From Alphaproteobacteria bacterium (GTDB taxonomy: Bacteria; Pseudomonadota; Alphaproteobacteria; Micavibrionales; CSBR16-224): a stretch of 5,531 nucleotides of DNA. Of this stretch, positions 1 to 5,531 are shown piece after piece. The translations under genes were made by a program, and so were the position numbers. The notes under the pieces were generated by a model. It saw nothing but the letters and a program-made list of their open reading frames with translations. It did no database searches and was not told where the DNA came from. The number at the start of each line of letters is the position of its first letter. The first letter of the stretch is position 1. The stretch is from assembly GCA_007116755.1 (NCBI GenBank), contig SKHU01000016.1, positions 1 to 5,531 on the forward strand, in the 5' to 3' direction.

Positions 1-1
1 C

Positions 2-532
2 TCCTTTGCCCTGTACAAAGCGACACAAAATAAAGATCTGGAAGAAAGCCGGAAAATTATGGAGATGTTGTGCCTCTATAAAAATATCCGGATCAATGAC
101 ACCGTTATCGACAACGCAAAAACCAAAACCATGCGCGATCTGCTGACACAGACACGCAACACGCAGAAAGCTATGTGGAAAAGCGTTACGGCACCGGTCG
201 CGGAGCCGGAAACAGTCGTTGAAAACACAAAAAACGCGGAATCTGAAGTTACGGAAGACGGCGCTGTCTGGAAAAAACTGGATGCGCACAGCATTTGCAA
301 ACTGACCGAGGATGGTGATGGTTTTCGTCTGCGCCGGATTTTCAGTTTCAAAAGCGGCACAATGTCGGAAATTCATGAATATCTCGACGAAAAAGGCCGC
401 GTCCGGAATATGTCCTCCCAGAATATCGTCGCCTTCAACCGGCTGGGCAGCCGCAAGGAAGTTGAAGAAGCACAGGAGGTTCTGCGCGGAATGAACGCCG
501 CCCAGACACAGAAAGCGGGGCAGTCGTGGTGA
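2..532 (+). CDS. Ankyrin-like protein with uncharacterised C-terminal module (5' partial)
   Basis: The reading frame is open from the first bases of the window, so the gene starts upstream and only its last 176 codons are seen. The internal ATG at 59 falls inside a region that aligns with the next gene, so it is not the real start. From base 5 to about 155 the protein resembles the last ankyrin-like helical repeats of its neighbour, sharing the motifs NKD, MLC.Y and TKT.RD.L. A variable linker rich in Val, Glu, Lys and Thr follows (about 156-250). Then comes a conserved module (254-499) with VW.KLDA.SICK, GFRLR.IF and a terminal LR.MNA. By hand count about 45 of 82 module residues match the neighbour, and 21 of 41 in the repeat part. 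No catalytic motif, and no membrane segment or signal in the visible part. The function is unknown; ankyrin folds usually mediate protein binding. The stop TGA overlaps the next start by one base. Confidence 0.85.
   Translation, partial: SFALYKATQNKDLEESRKIMEMLCLYKNIRINDTVIDNAKTKTMRDLLTQTRNTQKAMWKSVTAPVAEPETVVENTKNAESEVTEDGAVWKKLDAHSICKLTEDGDGFRLRRIFSFKSGTMSEIHEYLDEKGRVRNMSSQNIVAFNRLGSRKEVEEAQEVLRGMNAAQTQKAGQSW
29..499 (+). repeat. Tandem gene duplication, copy 1 (3' part)
   Basis: This stretch is homologous to 1051-1515 at the protein level and in patches at the DNA level. For example, the coding for TKT.RD.L and for LDA.SICK is nearly the same in both. The copies lie about 1,022 bp apart, roughly one gene length, which fits duplication of a whole gene. 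The linker between repeat part and C-terminal module has diverged fully. Confidence 0.8.
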
Positions 533-1542
533 TGCCGGAGGAGCAATGGGAAAGATACAGTGAAGGTGAAACCGCGGATAAAAATACGGCGGTCGAAGGG
601 CTGTCGCCGGATCATCCGCTGCCGTTTTCGGATATGTCCTCGCTGCTGCTGACGCAGATCAAAGAACCGCTTTATGTCGCGCTGAAAATCGGCGATGCGA
701 AAAAAGATTTTGTCATTGAAATTCCGCCGCCGGAAAAATCACAACTGAAAACAGCACAACAGGCACATAAAACAACGACGAACAAACGACACAAAATACT
801 GCTGAAAGCTATCGAAAAAACCGGAGACACCTGGCTGACCGCCTATATGTGTGTCGTGTATCGGGAAAAAGATGCCGATCTAAACTGGCTTGATCCAAAT
901 CATTACTTTTCCTATGAATTTTCCGCAGACCGCACATTCCTGAGTGCTGCCTGCAAAAATTCCAAACCTGAAATTACCGGGATTTTTCTACAGACCGATG
1001 GAATCAGAATAAACAATCAAAGACGGGACCCGTTATGGGCCGCAATCCATAATAAGGACCAGCAACACAGTTTCGCAATTCTGAAAATGCTGTGCAGCTA
1101 TCGTGATACCATTATCGGCGACAGCGTAATCAGATATGCGCAAACCAAAACCATACGCGATATGCTGCAGCAGGCGCAAAAAGACCGTTTGCAACAAAAA
1201 CAGGAATTGCAGGAAAAACAGCAGAAAGCCCTGCCTTCCTCCGCAACGGATGCGGAAGTAAGGGAGGAGGAAGACGGCACGGTCTGGGCAAAGCTGGATG
1301 CGGGCAGCATCTGCAAAATCACACAGGACGGCACGGGATTCCGCCTGCGCAAAATTTTTAATTTTGAATCCGCCACAATCTCCGAAAGCCATGAACACCT
1401 CGACGCAGACGGCAATCTGAAAACCGCGACCGCACCGGCCGTCACCTCCTTCCGCCAGTTGGGAAACAAAGCCGAAATTGAAAAAGCGCAGCAAAAACTC
1501 CGCGCCATGAATGCCGGCAACAACGCGCAACCGAAAAAATAA
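532..1542 (+). CDS. Ankyrin-like repeat protein, tandem paralogue of the preceding gene
   Basis: This is a complete 336-residue protein from the ATG at 532. The ATG shares its A with the upstream TGA (TGATG), which suggests translational coupling. In-frame GTGs at 526 and 529 are possible starts but less likely. Residues 1-85 are hydrophilic with no signal peptide, so it is probably cytoplasmic. Degenerate ankyrin-like repeats follow: about 88-122 (ending DADLNWLDP), 132-164 (RTFLSAACKN, then EITGIFLQ, close to the ankyrin consensus), 166-195 (DPLWAAIHNKD, then ILKMLCSY) and a half repeat to about 216. Residues 212-236 are rich in Gln, Lys and Glu and probably form a helical or coiled-coil linker. 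Residues 247-328 are the C-terminal module shared with the preceding protein. I do not recognise this module. The base composition looks more A-rich than the transporter genes. The ankyrin assignment is by motif reading only, and the function is unknown. Confidence 0.85.
   Translation: MPEEQWERYSEGETADKNTAVEGLSPDHPLPFSDMSSLLLTQIKEPLYVALKIGDAKKDFVIEIPPPEKSQLKTAQQAHKTTTNKRHKILLKAIEKTGDTWLTAYMCVVYREKDADLNWLDPNHYFSYEFSADRTFLSAACKNSKPEITGIFLQTDGIRINNQRRDPLWAAIHNKDQQHSFAILKMLCSYRDTIIGDSVIRYAQTKTIRDMLQQAQKDRLQQKQELQEKQQKALPSSATDAEVREEEDGTVWAKLDAGSICKITQDGTGFRLRKIFNFESATISESHEHLDADGNLKTATAPAVTSFRQLGNKAEIEKAQQKLRAMNAGNNAQPKK
1051..1515 (+). repeat. Tandem gene duplication, copy 2
   Basis: This is the counterpart of 29-499. 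Conservation is concentrated in the last ankyrin-like repeats (about half identical) and in the C-terminal module (about 55% identical, hand count, ungapped). The intervening linker, here Gln/Lys-rich, is not conserved. That pattern points to an old duplication with selection on the two ends. Confidence 0.8.
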
Positions 1543-1550
1543 TACGGTCC
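1543..1550. other. 8-bp convergent gene junction without visible terminator
   Basis: The ankyrin-like gene ends with TAA at 1540-1542 and the permease ends with TAG (read on the minus strand) at 1551-1553. I see no GC-rich stem followed by a T run on either strand within about 60 bp. The closest dyad is the 8-bp palindrome TGCCGGCA at 1512-1519, with no T tract. Transcripts from both sides probably overlap unless termination is Rho-dependent. Confidence 0.6.
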
Positions 1551-4109
1551 CTATTCCCGCCGCAAAAACGCCGCCGGACGGTAAGACAACGTATGCCGGA
1601 TATTCAAATACCCGATTGCCAGCGTCAAAATCACGCAGAGCAGGGAAATTTCCAAAAGCGCCCTGAAGCTGAACCGCCAGACCATATCCATGATGATCGC
1701 AAACACGCCGTAAGACAGCATCGTCCCGAGAACGCCTGCCACCAGCATAACAACAAAAGCCAGAACGCCGTATTCCACAAGGAACACCGCGCCGAGTTTT
1801 CTGCGTCCGACCCCCAGAACTTTTAGAATGACGGTATCATAAAGCCGCTGCTGCTGCCCCGACAATATGCCGCCCTGCAAGACCAGAAGCCCGACAATGA
1901 TCGTCACCGCTGCGCCGTAGCGCACGGCCTGCGCCACAAGCCCCATCAGATTCTGCGCCGTGTCGAGAACGTCGCGCAAGCGCACACTGGTTACATTCGG
2001 CATCGCGCGCGCCAGACGGTTCTGCAAATCAATCTCGTCCCCTTCATCAACAACAACCGTGGCAATATAATTGGCAGGGAACATCTCCAGAATGCCGGGG
2101 GAAAACGTCATGGCAAAATTCATCGTGAAGCTCGTCCAGCGAATATCACGGATATTGGCAATTTCCGCATCCAGACGCTGCCCCAATATTTCCACCGTCA
2201 GCTTATCGCCGACCCCTGCATCGAAAGCCAGCGCCACATCGCGTGAGACCGAAACCAGCAGCGGCCCGTCGTAATCTTCCGGCCACCATTCTCCTGCGGC
2301 AATCTCCCCGTGCGGCGGTGCTGTCGCCGTATAGGTAAAACGGCGGTCGCCGCGCATGACCCATTGATATTCCTCGCGCACCAGCGCCTCTTCCGACGGT
2401 ATGCCTTTGGCGGATACGACACGGCCGCGCAAAATAGGCATAAGCTGGAAATTACGCGCCGAAGGTGTCGCCATCACAATTTCCGTGAATTCTTCAATCT
2501 GCTCGTCCTGCACATCGAGGAAATAGAAAGCCGGAGTTTCCTCATGCGCATCGCGCTGCAGCGCTGTCGAAAAATTTGCCTCCAGCATAGCGATCATAAC
2601 CATCACCGCCATTCCGAAACCCATCGACATCAAAACAGATGTTGTTGTATTACCGGGGCGGTAAAGATTGGCCACCGCCATGCGCAGTGCCGGAGCATTG
2701 CGGATGCGGATACGCCGCGCGACAAAACGGATCAGGGCGGAAAGCAGCATAAACACAAACAACGACACCACCGAAAATACAAGGAAGTGCTCGGCCATGC
2801 GCCGTTCCTCGACCGTAAAGAAAATCAGAAAAATTAATGCTGCCACCAGTGCTGCGATGACGGCCAGATAGCGCCGCTCCGGCAGGTTATGCGGCAACAT
2901 GACGCGGCTGCGGAACAGATCGGCCGCACGCACGCGGCAGGCCTTGGCCACCGGCCAGATCACAAACATCGCCGCAATCAGAAAACCGTACACCGCCGCC
3001 AGAGCCAGAATATCCGGATAAACACCGACCCGCGCCGTCAATTCCAGCCGGTCGGTGATTAGCGGCGTAACGAATTGCGGCAACGCCGCGCCGATAGCGA
3101 CCCCGGCCGCAACCCCCGGCACGGCCACCAGAATCATCTGGATAAAATAGGTCAGAAAGACCGTCTGCTGCGCGCCGCCCAGACATTTAAAAGAGGCAAT
3201 GACATCATATTTACGCTGCAGATAGGCCACCGTCGCATTGCCGATGCCGATCCCGCCGATCAAAAGCGCGGTCAGCCCCATCAGAGTCAGAAAAATATTC
3301 AGCCGTTCCACCGCGCGGCGCAGACCCGGCGCTGCATCCAGAAAACTGTACACGCGCCAATGCATGTCTTCCGGCTCCATATCTTCAAAATATGCCCGTG
3401 TTTCCTCCAGATCGGTCAGCGTCTGTATCTCCGGAATTTTCAGCCGGTGATGGTAATAAATCTGGTTGCCGAACTCGGTAAATCCGGCATCGGCAATCAC
3501 GCCGTAATCCATCATCACCCGCGGTGAAATCGAAAAACGCGACGATCCAAGCCTGTCCGGTTCATGCGTGATGATACCGGTGATACGCAGCCGATCCCGC
3601 CCGACGCGAATCACATCGCCGACAGCAAGCCCCATCTGCGTCAGCACGTCGCGCTCCACCGCTGCGCCGTGCAACCCGTCTTCTCCCCGCGCGACCATCT
3701 GCTGCGGCGTTTTGTCCATCTCCCGCCCGTCCCCGTCAACAAAACGCGCCTGACCGTAAAGCGGATAGGCGGCATCAATGGCTTTCAACTCGGCCAGCAT
3801 CGAGGCGCTTTCATCGTCATCACGGATCATCGCATGGGTTTCCATGCTGATCGTCACCTCACCGAAGCCGCGGAATTCCTCCAGATACCGGTCTTCCACC
3901 GGAGTGGCCAGCGTGCGCACCGACAGATCGCCGCCGAGAATATAACGCCCGTCATGGCGCAGACTGTCCATCAGGCTGCGCGTCATCGATTGCACACCGG
4001 CAATCGCCGCCACACCCAGCACAAGACAGACAAGCAGAATGCGGAAGTGTCTGAGGCTGCCCTTCATTTCCCGCAGAGCCAGCCGCAATGCCAAAAGCAG
4101 GTTTTTCAT
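1551..4109 (-). CDS. ybbP: ABC transporter permease, FtsX/YbbP family
   Basis: This is an 852-residue inner-membrane permease with two FtsX-type halves and two large periplasmic domains. A membrane helix at about 25-43 is followed by a MacB-like periplasmic domain (about 50-265). Helices follow at about 272-292, 317-346, 367-388, 414-433, 441-463 and 489-508, then a second periplasmic domain (about 515-725) containing RDIRWTSFTMNF and FSPG, typical of YbbP. C-terminal helices lie at about 732-750, 773-806 and 818-836. Each half carries the FtsX-type cytoplasmic motif after a helix (KYDVIASFKCLGG and RLYDTVILKVLG), which in the family contacts the ATPase. The length fits YbbP (about 800-850). 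The ATG at 4109 overlaps the ATPase stop as ATGA, so I prefer it to the in-frame ATG at 4151, which would add 14 charged residues inside the ATPase gene. It probably works with the ATPase and the nearby esterase. The substrate is unproven. The frame is intact. Confidence 0.92.
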   Translation of the reverse strand: MKNLLLALRLALREMKGSLRHFRILLVCLVLGVAAIAGVQSMTRSLMDSLRHDGRYILGGDLSVRTLATPVEDRYLEEFRGFGEVTISMETHAMIRDDDESASMLAELKAIDAAYPLYGQARFVDGDGREMDKTPQQMVARGEDGLHGAAVERDVLTQMGLAVGDVIRVGRDRLRITGIITHEPDRLGSSRFSISPRVMMDYGVIADAGFTEFGNQIYYHHRLKIPEIQTLTDLEETRAYFEDMEPEDMHWRVYSFLDAAPGLRRAVERLNIFLTLMGLTALLIGGIGIGNATVAYLQRKYDVIASFKCLGGAQQTVFLTYFIQMILVAVPGVAAGVAIGAALPQFVTPLITDRLELTARVGVYPDILALAAVYGFLIAAMFVIWPVAKACRVRAADLFRSRVMLPHNLPERRYLAVIAALVAALIFLIFFTVEERRMAEHFLVFSVVSLFVFMLLSALIRFVARRIRIRNAPALRMAVANLYRPGNTTTSVLMSMGFGMAVMVMIAMLEANFSTALQRDAHEETPAFYFLDVQDEQIEEFTEIVMATPSARNFQLMPILRGRVVSAKGIPSEEALVREEYQWVMRGDRRFTYTATAPPHGEIAAGEWWPEDYDGPLLVSVSRDVALAFDAGVGDKLTVEILGQRLDAEIANIRDIRWTSFTMNFAMTFSPGILEMFPANYIATVVVDEGDEIDLQNRLARAMPNVTSVRLRDVLDTAQNLMGLVAQAVRYGAAVTIIVGLLVLQGGILSGQQQRLYDTVILKVLGVGRRKLGAVFLVEYGVLAFVVMLVAGVLGTMLSYGVFAIIMDMVWRFSFRALLEISLLCVILTLAIGYLNIRHTLSYRPAAFLRRE

Positions 4110-4786
4110 TGCCGCAACACCCCGTCGGCGATTTCGATTGTCCGGTCGCATTTTTCCGCCAGCGCCGGATCATGGGTTACCAGAACAAGGGTTGTACCTT
4201 TATCCCGCGCCAGATCAAACAAAAGCTGGATGACTTTATCGCCGGTTTCGCGGTCAAGATTTCCGGTCGGCTCGTCGGCCAAAAGCAGATGCGGTTCGGT
4301 CACAAAGGCGCGTGCCAGCGCAACGCGCTGCTGCTCGCCGCCGGAAAGCTGCGACGGGTAATGTTTGACCCGTTCCTGCAAACCGGTTTTTTCAAGCGCG
4401 GCGGCCGCTTTTTCAAACGCTTTGGGATCATGGGCGAATTCCAGCGGCACAGCGACATTTTCCAGCGCCGTCATCGTCGGTATCAGATGAAAATTCTGGA
4501 ACACGATCCCTGTATGTTCGCGGCGGAACGCCGTCAGCTCTTCCTCATTCATTTCCGAAAGCTCGGCACCGGCAATTCCGATTTTTCCCGCCGTCGGTTT
4601 TTCCAGACCGCCCAGCAGCATCAGAAGGCTGGTCTTTCCTGCCCCCGACGGGCCGACGATGCTCAGTGTTTCGCCTTTTTCAACCGTAAGGTCAATGCCT
4701 TTCAAAATCTGTACTTCTCCCGCTTCACTTTTCAGGGATAAGCGGATATTCTGAAGGGAGATGAAACTGTTCTTTTTCTTATTCAT
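4106..4786 (-). CDS. ybbA: ABC transporter ATP-binding protein, YbbA/LolD-like
   Basis: This is a 226-residue cytoplasmic ATPase with every motif intact: Walker A GPSGAGKT (45-52), Q-loop VFQ (Q97), signature LSGGEQQRVALARA (147-160), Walker B HLLLADE (166-172, catalytic Glu172), D-loop GNLD (175-178) and switch His205 in THD. It has the length and motif style of the MacB/LolD/YbbA subfamily that powers FtsX-type permeases. No permease domain is fused to it. The assignment to YbbA rather than LolD rests on the neighbours: a YbbP-type permease directly downstream (ATGA overlap) and a divergent TesA-type esterase. The ATG at 4786 follows an AGGAGA ribosome binding site with a proper spacer. It is the first gene of a two-gene operon that is probably transcribed from the intergenic region 4787-4865. 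No defects seen. Confidence 0.95.
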   Translation of the reverse strand: MNKKKNSFISLQNIRLSLKSEAGEVQILKGIDLTVEKGETLSIVGPSGAGKTSLLMLLGGLEKPTAGKIGIAGAELSEMNEEELTAFRREHTGIVFQNFHLIPTMTALENVAVPLEFAHDPKAFEKAAAALEKTGLQERVKHYPSQLSGGEQQRVALARAFVTEPHLLLADEPTGNLDRETGDKVIQLLFDLARDKGTTLVLVTHDPALAEKCDRTIEIADGVLRQ

Positions 4787-4791
4787 CTAAA

Positions 4792-4797
4792 TCTCCT
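4792..4797 (-). promoter_or_regulatory. Ribosome binding site of the ATPase gene
   Basis: On the minus strand this reads AGGAGA, about 6 nt before the ATG at 4786. It is close to the Shine-Dalgarno consensus and supports that start. Confidence 0.85.
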
Positions 4798-4816
4798 GTT
4801 CATCTTTCTCGGATGA

Positions 4817-4824
4817 GGGGGGGG
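4817..4824 (+). repeat. G8 homopolymer tract
   Basis: Eight consecutive G residues lie in the divergent spacer, about 30 bp upstream of the ATPase ATG (C8 on that strand) and about 41 bp upstream of the esterase ATG. Such runs are prone to slippage. It lies outside both chosen coding regions, so any length change would alter promoter or leader spacing and not the reading frame. Confidence 0.9.
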
Positions 4825-4850
4825 AATTGAAAACAAAGGAAGTGTTTAAA

Positions 4851-4856
4851 AAAGGG
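4851..4856 (+). promoter_or_regulatory. Probable ribosome binding site of the esterase gene
   Basis: AAAGGG lies about 9 nt upstream of the ATG at 4866. It is a modest Shine-Dalgarno match. It supports the ATG at 4866 over the upstream in-frame TTG at 4827, where the G-rich run ends only 2 nt before the codon. Its last two bases overlap the palindrome at 4855-4865. Confidence 0.5.
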
Positions 4857-4865
4857 TACTGTACC
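4855..4865. promoter_or_regulatory. Perfect 11-bp palindrome GGTACTGTACC next to the esterase start
   Basis: The two arms GGTAC and GTACC flank a single central T and end exactly at the ATG at 4866. A one-base loop is too tight for a good RNA hairpin, so if functional it would more likely be a protein-binding dyad. It could equally be chance. Confidence 0.35.
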
Positions 4866-5531
4866 ATGTTCCGACAAGCGATGCTTTTTATTCCGGCATT
4901 TTTTATGATGTTGTACCTTGTTTGCCTGCCTTTTGGCAATACGGCAAAGGCCGATGACGGATATTTCCGCATTCTGGTGCTCGGCGACAGCCTGACCTCG
5001 GGCTACGGCCTGAAACAGAACGAGGCCTATCCGGCCGTTCTGGAAAGCATTCTGCACCGCTACGGCTATCCCGCACGTATCATCAACGGCGGCGTATCCG
5101 GTGATACGATGCGAGCCGGCCTGCGCCGCCTGCCCTTTCATCTGCGGCAGGACAATCCGCATCTTGTAATCGTCGCACTCGGCGCGAATGACGCATTGCG
5201 GGCCCTGGATATCAATGCCACCCGCAAACATCTGGATGAAATTCTGACTATTCTGCAGGATAACAACACACCCGCCGCGCTGATGGGCATGAAAGCCCCG
5301 CGCAATATGGGAGAGGCCTATATTCGGGCTTTTGACAGTATCTATCCGGAAATGGCGCAAAAATATAATGTACCGCTTTACCCCTTCTTTCTGGAAGGCG
5401 TTGCCATGGTGCCGCAGCTTAATTTGCGCGACGGCGTTCACCCGAACGCCCGCGGCGTACAGACCATGGCGACCAATACCGCACCTTTTGTCATGAGCAT
5501 CGTGCATCACATGCTCAGCGAGGGGCAATAA
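4866..5531 (+). CDS. tesA: Periplasmic GDSL/SGNH esterase, TesA-type (arylesterase / lysophospholipase L1)
   Basis: This is a 221-residue precursor with a signal peptide (about 1-29, hydrophobic core 7-23, probable cleavage after AKA before Asp30), so the enzyme is probably periplasmic. All SGNH blocks are present: I LGDSL (nucleophile Ser42), II GGVSGDT (oxyanion Gly79), III GAND (Asn108) and V DGVH (Asp189, His192). The family hydrolyses acyl esters and thioesters such as lysophospholipids and aryl esters; the substrate here is not known. The mature length of about 190 residues is close to E. coli TesA. The ATG at 4866 is chosen for its RBS and signal peptide layout. An in-frame TTG at 4827 would add 13 residues, including four Lys. 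The only early Cys (20) lacks a proper lipobox, so it is not an obvious lipoprotein. It is divergent from the transporter operon, as in E. coli. The stop TAA is at the window end. Confidence 0.93.
   Translation: MFRQAMLFIPAFFMMLYLVCLPFGNTAKADDGYFRILVLGDSLTSGYGLKQNEAYPAVLESILHRYGYPARIINGGVSGDTMRAGLRRLPFHLRQDNPHLVIVALGANDALRALDINATRKHLDEILTILQDNNTPAALMGMKAPRNMGEAYIRAFDSIYPEMAQKYNVPLYPFFLEGVAMVPQLNLRDGVHPNARGVQTMATNTAPFVMSIVHHMLSEGQ

Larger units (their letters stand above)
4787..4865. promoter_or_regulatory. Divergent intergenic region between the transporter operon and the esterase gene
   Basis: These 79 bp must hold the start signals for both divergent units unless promoters lie inside the genes. 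A TTGAAA at 4827-4832 could be a -35 box for the esterase, but no -10 box stands at a good distance (TTTAAA at 4845 is only 12 bp away). No convincing minus-strand promoter was found either. The region also holds a G8 run, a weak dyad (TCATC 4800-4804 with GATGA 4812-4816) and an 11-bp palindrome beside the esterase start. Confidence 0.6.

Noticed and set aside
1033..1530. Minus-strand open frames (165 and 141 codons) opposite the second ankyrin-like gene
   Set aside because: The plus-strand protein is a clear paralogue of its neighbour, conserved at the amino acid level in that frame, so the minus-strand frames are shadows.
4109..4151. Upstream ATG at 4151 as the permease start
   Set aside because: It adds 14 Arg-rich residues inside the ATPase gene. 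The ATG at 4109 gives the usual ATGA overlap and a normal FtsX-family N-terminus.
3564..4361. Plus-strand open frame (265 codons) opposite the permease and ATPase genes
   Set aside because: It spans the junction of two well-supported minus-strand genes and is rich in His, Arg and Gln, typical of an antisense shadow.
4088..4741. Plus-strand open frame (217 codons) opposite the ATPase gene
   Set aside because: The minus strand encodes an ABC ATPase with all motifs intact, and the antisense product has no domain signal.
4106..4786. ATPase as LolD of the lipoprotein export system
   Set aside because: The motifs alone cannot exclude it, but the permease partner is a YbbP-type protein of about 850 residues and not the shorter LolC/LolE, and a TesA gene is adjacent.
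4800..4816. Hairpin TCATC/GATGA as a terminator or riboswitch
   Set aside because: The stem is only 5 bp, with a 7-nt loop and no T run. It is too weak to call a regulatory element.
4866..4955. Esterase as a lipoprotein (Cys20)
   Set aside because: The residue before the Cys is Val, not Gly, Ala or Ser, and a good signal peptidase I site (AKA) follows.
4800..5528. Long minus-strand open frame (242 codons) opposite the esterase gene
   Set aside because: The opposite strand encodes a complete SGNH enzyme with every catalytic block. The antisense product shows no recognisable domain and its composition looks like a reverse-frame shadow.

Overview
The window looks like part of a Gram-negative, probably alphaproteobacterial, chromosome of moderate GC. 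It carries a YbbA/YbbP-type ABC transporter divergent from a TesA-type GDSL esterase with a signal peptide, which implies a periplasm. The alphaproteobacterial assignment is an inference from gene order and protein style. No marker gene here settles the taxonomy.

Layout. (1) Positions 2-532 (+): the 3' part of a gene whose start lies upstream of the window. It encodes the tail of an ankyrin-like protein with a conserved C-terminal module that I do not recognise. (2) Positions 532-1542 (+): a complete tandem paralogue of the first gene. It begins at a TGATG stop/start overlap, so the two are probably translationally coupled. It has degenerate ankyrin-like repeats, a Gln/Lys-rich helical linker and the same C-terminal module. 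(3) Positions 1551-4109 (-): a large FtsX-family permease (YbbP type), convergent with the previous gene across only 8 bp. (4) Positions 4106-4786 (-): its ATPase (YbbA type), upstream of the permease with a 4-bp ATGA overlap. (5) Positions 4787-4865: a compact divergent intergenic region with a G8 tract, a perfect 11-bp palindrome and RBS signals. (6) Positions 4866-5531 (+): the TesA-type arylesterase/lysophospholipase, which ends exactly at the window end.

The right part is a conserved functional unit. The two-gene transporter operon and the divergent periplasmic esterase mirror the tesA/ybbA-ybbP arrangement of E. coli, and the proteins probably act together on hydrophobic or acylated compounds leaving the inner membrane. 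The left part is accessory in character. The main novelty is a duplicated ankyrin-like gene family with a shared C-terminal domain of about 82 residues. No RNA genes, insertion sequences, CRISPR arrays or clear Rho-independent terminators were seen.
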